Under the pieces are notes generated by a model. That model did no database searches. It was given only the letters and a program-made list of their open reading frames with translations, and was not told the DNA's origin. From Caulobacter sp. 73W (GTDB lineage: Bacteria; Pseudomonadota; Alphaproteobacteria; Caulobacterales; Caulobacteraceae), in the NCBI RefSeq assembly GCF_041021955.1, contig NZ_CP158375.1, forward strand, positions 682,001-746,000: 64,000 nt of DNA, read 5' to 3'. Position 1 is the first letter of the stretch. The number at the start of each line of letters is the position of its first letter. This document shows positions 61,299 through 64,000 of this stretch, piece by piece. Made by a program: the position numbers and the translations under genes.

Positions 61299-62510
61299 TC
61301 ACCGCCCCGTCGGCATGTCCTTGAACGCCACGTCCTTGTCGACGCGCACGTCGCCGGGCAGGCCCAGGACCCGTTCGGCGATGATGTTCTTGAGGATCTC
61401 GTCCGTGCCGCCGGCGATGCGCAGGCCAGGGGCCCACAGCAGGCTTTGCTGGAAGGCCGCGCGCATGGGGGCCACGTCGGGGTCGGCGATGATCCCGAAC
61501 TGGTCCTCCATCTCCACCGCCGCGTTGGTCAGCTCCTGAAGCTGGTTGGCGGAGATGATCTTGCCGATCGAGCTTTCGGGCCCCGGCGTCTGCCCCTTGG
61601 ACAGGGCGGTCATGGTGCGGAAGCGGGTCAGTTTCAGCCCCTCCGCCGCCACGTACCAGTCGGCCAGCCGCTCGCGGAACGCGCTGTCGGCCAGCGCGCC
61701 CGGCGTCTCGCGCGCCAGCTCCAGGATCTCGCCATAGTTCGGGCCGGCCGAGCCGCCCACCGCCAGGCGCTCGTTCATCAGGGTGACCAGCGCCACCTTC
61801 CACCCGTCGCCCGGCGCGCCCAGGCGCTGGCTGTCCTTCACCCGCAGGTCGGTGAAATAGACCTCGTTGAACTCGCTGCCGCCGCTGGCCTGGTGGATCG
61901 GGCGGACCTCCACGGCCGGATCGCGCATGTCGATCCAGAACATGGTCATGCCCTTGTGCTTGGGCGCGTCCACGTCGGTGCGCACCAGCAGTATGCCGTA
62001 GTCGCTGTGCTGGGCGCCCGTGGTCCAGACCTTCTGGCCGTTGATCACCCAGTCATCGCCGTCCCGCACCGCGCGCGTCCGCGTCGCCGCCACGTCGGAG
62101 CCGCCGGCCGGTTCGGAGAACAGCTGACACCAGATCTCCTCGCCCTTCACCGCCGGGCCGACGAAGCGTCCCTTGGTGGCGTCGTCGGCGAAGGCCATGA
62201 CCGTCGGCACGCACATGCCCAGGCCGATGGTGAAGTAGCCGTAGGCGATCCCCGCCTTGCCCTCTTCCTGGTTGAAGATCACCTGCTGGATCGGCGTGCC
62301 GCCGCCCCCGCCGATGACCTTGGGCCAGGTGATGCAGGCGTAGCCAGCCTTGGCCTTTTCGGCCTGCCAGGCCTTCGCCGCGGCCTTGTGCTCGGGCGTG
62401 TTGGGCTTGGGCTCGCCGAATTCCTCGCGGTGCGCGGCGCCGGCCTTGGCCAGCCAGTCCCGGGCGGTTTCGCGGTAGGCGGCTTCTTCGGCGTTGTCGT
62501 TGAAATCCAT
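61299..62510 (-). CDS. Acyl-CoA dehydrogenase, subunit-type (FadE-like, large)
   Basis: A 403-residue acyl-CoA dehydrogenase. CQLFSEPAGGSDVAATRTRA, VINGQKVWTTGAQHSDYGIL and LWAPGLRIAGGTDEILKNII are the family segments. The N terminus (ARDWLAKAGAAHREEFGEPK) and the LRIAGGTDEI ending are those of the paired acyl-CoA dehydrogenases that form mixed tetramers, as in actinobacterial steroid side-chain degradation. It starts 9 bp after its partner gene on the same strand, with GGAGATC before the ATG. The acyl substrate is unknown. Confidence 0.92.
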   Translation of the reverse strand: MDFNDNAEEAAYRETARDWLAKAGAAHREEFGEPKPNTPEHKAAAKAWQAEKAKAGYACITWPKVIGGGGGTPIQQVIFNQEEGKAGIAYGYFTIGLGMCVPTVMAFADDATKGRFVGPAVKGEEIWCQLFSEPAGGSDVAATRTRAVRDGDDWVINGQKVWTTGAQHSDYGILLVRTDVDAPKHKGMTMFWIDMRDPAVEVRPIHQASGGSEFNEVYFTDLRVKDSQRLGAPGDGWKVALVTLMNERLAVGGSAGPNYGEILELARETPGALADSAFRERLADWYVAAEGLKLTRFRTMTALSKGQTPGPESSIGKIISANQLQELTNAAVEMEDQFGIIADPDVAPMRAAFQQSLLWAPGLRIAGGTDEILKNIIAERVLGLPGDVRVDKDVAFKDMPTGR

Positions 62511-62519
62511 GACGATCTC

Positions 62520-63632
62520 CTAAGCCGCGTTCTTGCGTTCGAGCTGGCTGACCAGCCGCTCTTTCCAGGCCTTGGGCGCGCCGGCCACCAGGGCCAGCTG
62601 CTTGGACCGGCGGTAATAGAGGTGGCAGTCCACCTCCCAGGTGAAGCCCATGCCGCCGTGGGTCTGGATGTTCTCCTTCGAGGCGAACCAATAGGCGTCC
62701 GACGCCGCGATCCGCGCCGCCGAGGCCGCGATCGGCAGCTCCGGCGCTGAGGTGTTCAGCGCCCAGGCCGCGTAATAGGCGTTGGAGCGGGCGACCTCGT
62801 TCTTCACGTACATGTCGGCCAGCTTGTGCTTGATCGCCTGGTAGCCGCCGATCACCCGCCCGAAGGCGTAGCGCTCCATGGCGTAGGCCTTGGCCATCTC
62901 GAGGCAACGGTCAGCGCCGCCCAGTTGCTCGAACGCCAGCAGGGCCGCCGCGCGGTCCAGCACCGCCTGCAGCAACTCCATCCCCTCGCCCGCGCCGCCC
63001 AGCCGTTCGGCCGGGGCGTCCTTGAAGGTCAGCTTGGCGATGCTGCGGGTGGGGTCCAGCGACTTCAGGCTGATGCGCCCGACGTCCCCGCCCAGCTCCA
63101 CCAGATAGAGGCCCGGCTTGCCGCCTTCCTTGGCGAGCACCAGCGCCACGTCGGCCACGTCGCCGTCGGTCACCGGGATCTTCACGCCCGACAGCTTGCC
63201 GCCGCTGACCGTCGCCTGGATCGAGGCGGCGGTGATCGCGCCCGGCCCTTCGGAGGTGGCGATGCAGCCGATCAGCTCGCCCGCCGCGATCCTGGGCAGG
63301 ATGCTCTGCTTCTGCGCATCCGTTCCCGCCAGCATCACCGCCTCGGCCAGCAGATAGACCGTGGACGCGAAGGGGATCGGCGCCAGCGCGCGGCCCAGCT
63401 CCTCGGCGATGGCGCACAGCTCCACATGGCCCAGGCCCAGGCCCCCGAACTCCTCCGGGATAGCCGCGCCCAGCCAGCCCTGCTCGGCCACGCCGCGCCA
63501 CAGGGCGGCGTCGAAGGCCTTGTCCGGATCATCTAGCACCGCCCGCACGGCGGGGATGGCGCACCGGGCCTCAAGGAACTTTCGCGCCTCGCCTTTCAGG
63601 AACTTTTGGTCGTCTGAGAAATCGAAATCCAC
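62520..63632 (-). CDS. Acyl-CoA dehydrogenase, partner subunit
   Basis: A 370-residue acyl-CoA dehydrogenase homologue (FSDDQKFLKGEARKFLEARC, GLGLGHVELCAIAEELGRAL, QTHGGMGFTWEVDCHLYYRR). The end region HGGMGFTWE differs from the YxGT catalytic-Glu segment of ordinary members, as in the partner subunits of heteromeric enzymes; with the next gene it probably forms an alpha2-beta2 enzyme. The start is GTG at 63632, with GGGAGG upstream. It is the first gene of a two-gene operon. Confidence 0.9.
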   Translation of the reverse strand: MDFDFSDDQKFLKGEARKFLEARCAIPAVRAVLDDPDKAFDAALWRGVAEQGWLGAAIPEEFGGLGLGHVELCAIAEELGRALAPIPFASTVYLLAEAVMLAGTDAQKQSILPRIAAGELIGCIATSEGPGAITAASIQATVSGGKLSGVKIPVTDGDVADVALVLAKEGGKPGLYLVELGGDVGRISLKSLDPTRSIAKLTFKDAPAERLGGAGEGMELLQAVLDRAAALLAFEQLGGADRCLEMAKAYAMERYAFGRVIGGYQAIKHKLADMYVKNEVARSNAYYAAWALNTSAPELPIAASAARIAASDAYWFASKENIQTHGGMGFTWEVDCHLYYRRSKQLALVAGAPKAWKERLVSQLERKNAA

Positions 63633-63753
63633 GGCTGGGTCCTCCCGTCGCGGACTGTTTTCGCCCGTCTGACCCAGTCAGCTTATCGACGTTTACGCGA
63701 GGGGAAAGCCTGACCTCGCGTCAAGCGGGGGGAGGTTTTGGGTGTTTTGTCTT

Positions 63754-63880
63754 CTCGCCTCCCTCGCCCCCCTCGCCCTTGTGGCGAGGGTCCCTGCATC
63801 CGCCACCTCATCGCCAGACGCCTGCCCATACCCTGCGAGCTGAACCAGGGACCCCAGGCACAAGGCCTGGGGAGGCGAAA
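63754..63880. repeat. Intergenic palindromic element R6
   Basis: It shares with R1 the sequences CCCTTGTGGCGAGG, TCCCTGC, TCCGCC, GCTGAACCAGGG and the right end GGGAGGCGAAA. The outer CTCGCCTCCC and GGGAGGCGAA form the ends. The rest of 63633-64000 shows no convincing gene; a 76-residue reading frame on the minus strand lies within the repeat and is rejected. Confidence 0.8.
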
Positions 63881-64000
63881 CTAGGCAGGCGCACCCGCTC
63901 CTCAGGATGGCGAGGATTTTCAAGCTTGGTCATGGTCGTAAAAGACCTATCGGCCGCCTATCTCGTTAGGTGCTCATCACACCCACCCAGGAGCCCCCAT

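Noticed and set aside
63693..63923. A 76-residue reading frame on the minus strand
   Set aside because: It lies across repeat element R6 and has no ribosome site or recognisable domain.

Overview
This window is GC-rich, densely coded chromosome from an alphaproteobacterium, most likely Caulobacterales (Caulobacter/Phenylobacterium-like). That placement is inference from the gene content: TonB-dependent receptor, HWE kinase, FixJ-type regulator, DUF885 and M28/S9/M17 exopeptidases, an HNE_0200-type cytochrome pair, and frequent ATGA/GTGA gene overlaps. I see no rRNA, tRNA, CRISPR array, insertion sequence or prophage. Six dispersed intergenic palindromic elements punctuate the right-hand two thirds.

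Layout. 1-2001: start of a TonB-dependent receptor, a LuxR-type regulator and a 2,4-dienoyl-CoA-reductase-like SDR. 2066-12744: the most unusual block, a 2280-residue protein built almost wholly of octapeptides (L-[ST]-x-[TD]-Q-[VIL]-x-x), followed on the same strand by a TPR/GT41 (SPINDLY/OGT-like) glycosyltransferase and a second TPR protein with a DxD glycosyltransferase-like domain. 12745-14544: an AT-richer gap, a FixJ-type response regulator and a divergent AraC regulator. 14549-22916: a hydroxyproline/peptide catabolic locus with 4-hydroxyproline epimerase, a DapA-family deaminase, a DadA-like FAD oxidase, an M24 peptidase, an APC permease, a GntR regulator and a frameshifted DUF885 peptidase. 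22983-33423: M17 aminopeptidase, small proteins, acyl-CoA dehydrogenase, S9 peptidase, HWE kinase and malic enzyme. 33660-36001: beta-helix protein with its diheme cytochrome partner. 36131-38407: TetR and M28 peptidase. 38464-43998: a membrane-lipid stress cluster (lipocalin, DUF1365, FAD oxidoreductase, CFA-type methyltransferase, DUF2177) beside an ECF sigma factor and its anti-sigma factor. 44035-49187: M20 peptidase, a PhnD-like lipoprotein and a metNIQ methionine importer. 49331-54735: hybrid kinase, atypical SDR, methylmalonate-semialdehyde dehydrogenase, a frameshifted DUF4180 gene and a DUF4287/DUF5655 protein. 54720-59633: TetR with a divergent RND efflux pair. 59700-63632: amidase and a two-subunit acyl-CoA dehydrogenase. 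63633-64000 holds only a repeat element.

How it fits together. The main metabolic theme is uptake and breakdown of peptides, including proline- and hydroxyproline-rich ones. Seven exopeptidase-type genes surround the hydroxyproline pathway, and an 11-bp site (CCGTATACGAT) occurs in the promoters of both the hydroxyproline operon and the S9 peptidase, suggesting joint control, perhaps by the operon's GntR protein. The second theme is a candidate protein-glycosylation module: a giant Ser/Thr-rich repeat protein next to two TPR glycosyltransferases. Its repeats are hierarchical (8 residues, then 56, then 250 or 302), with near-identical 750-bp DNA units implying recent tandem duplication.
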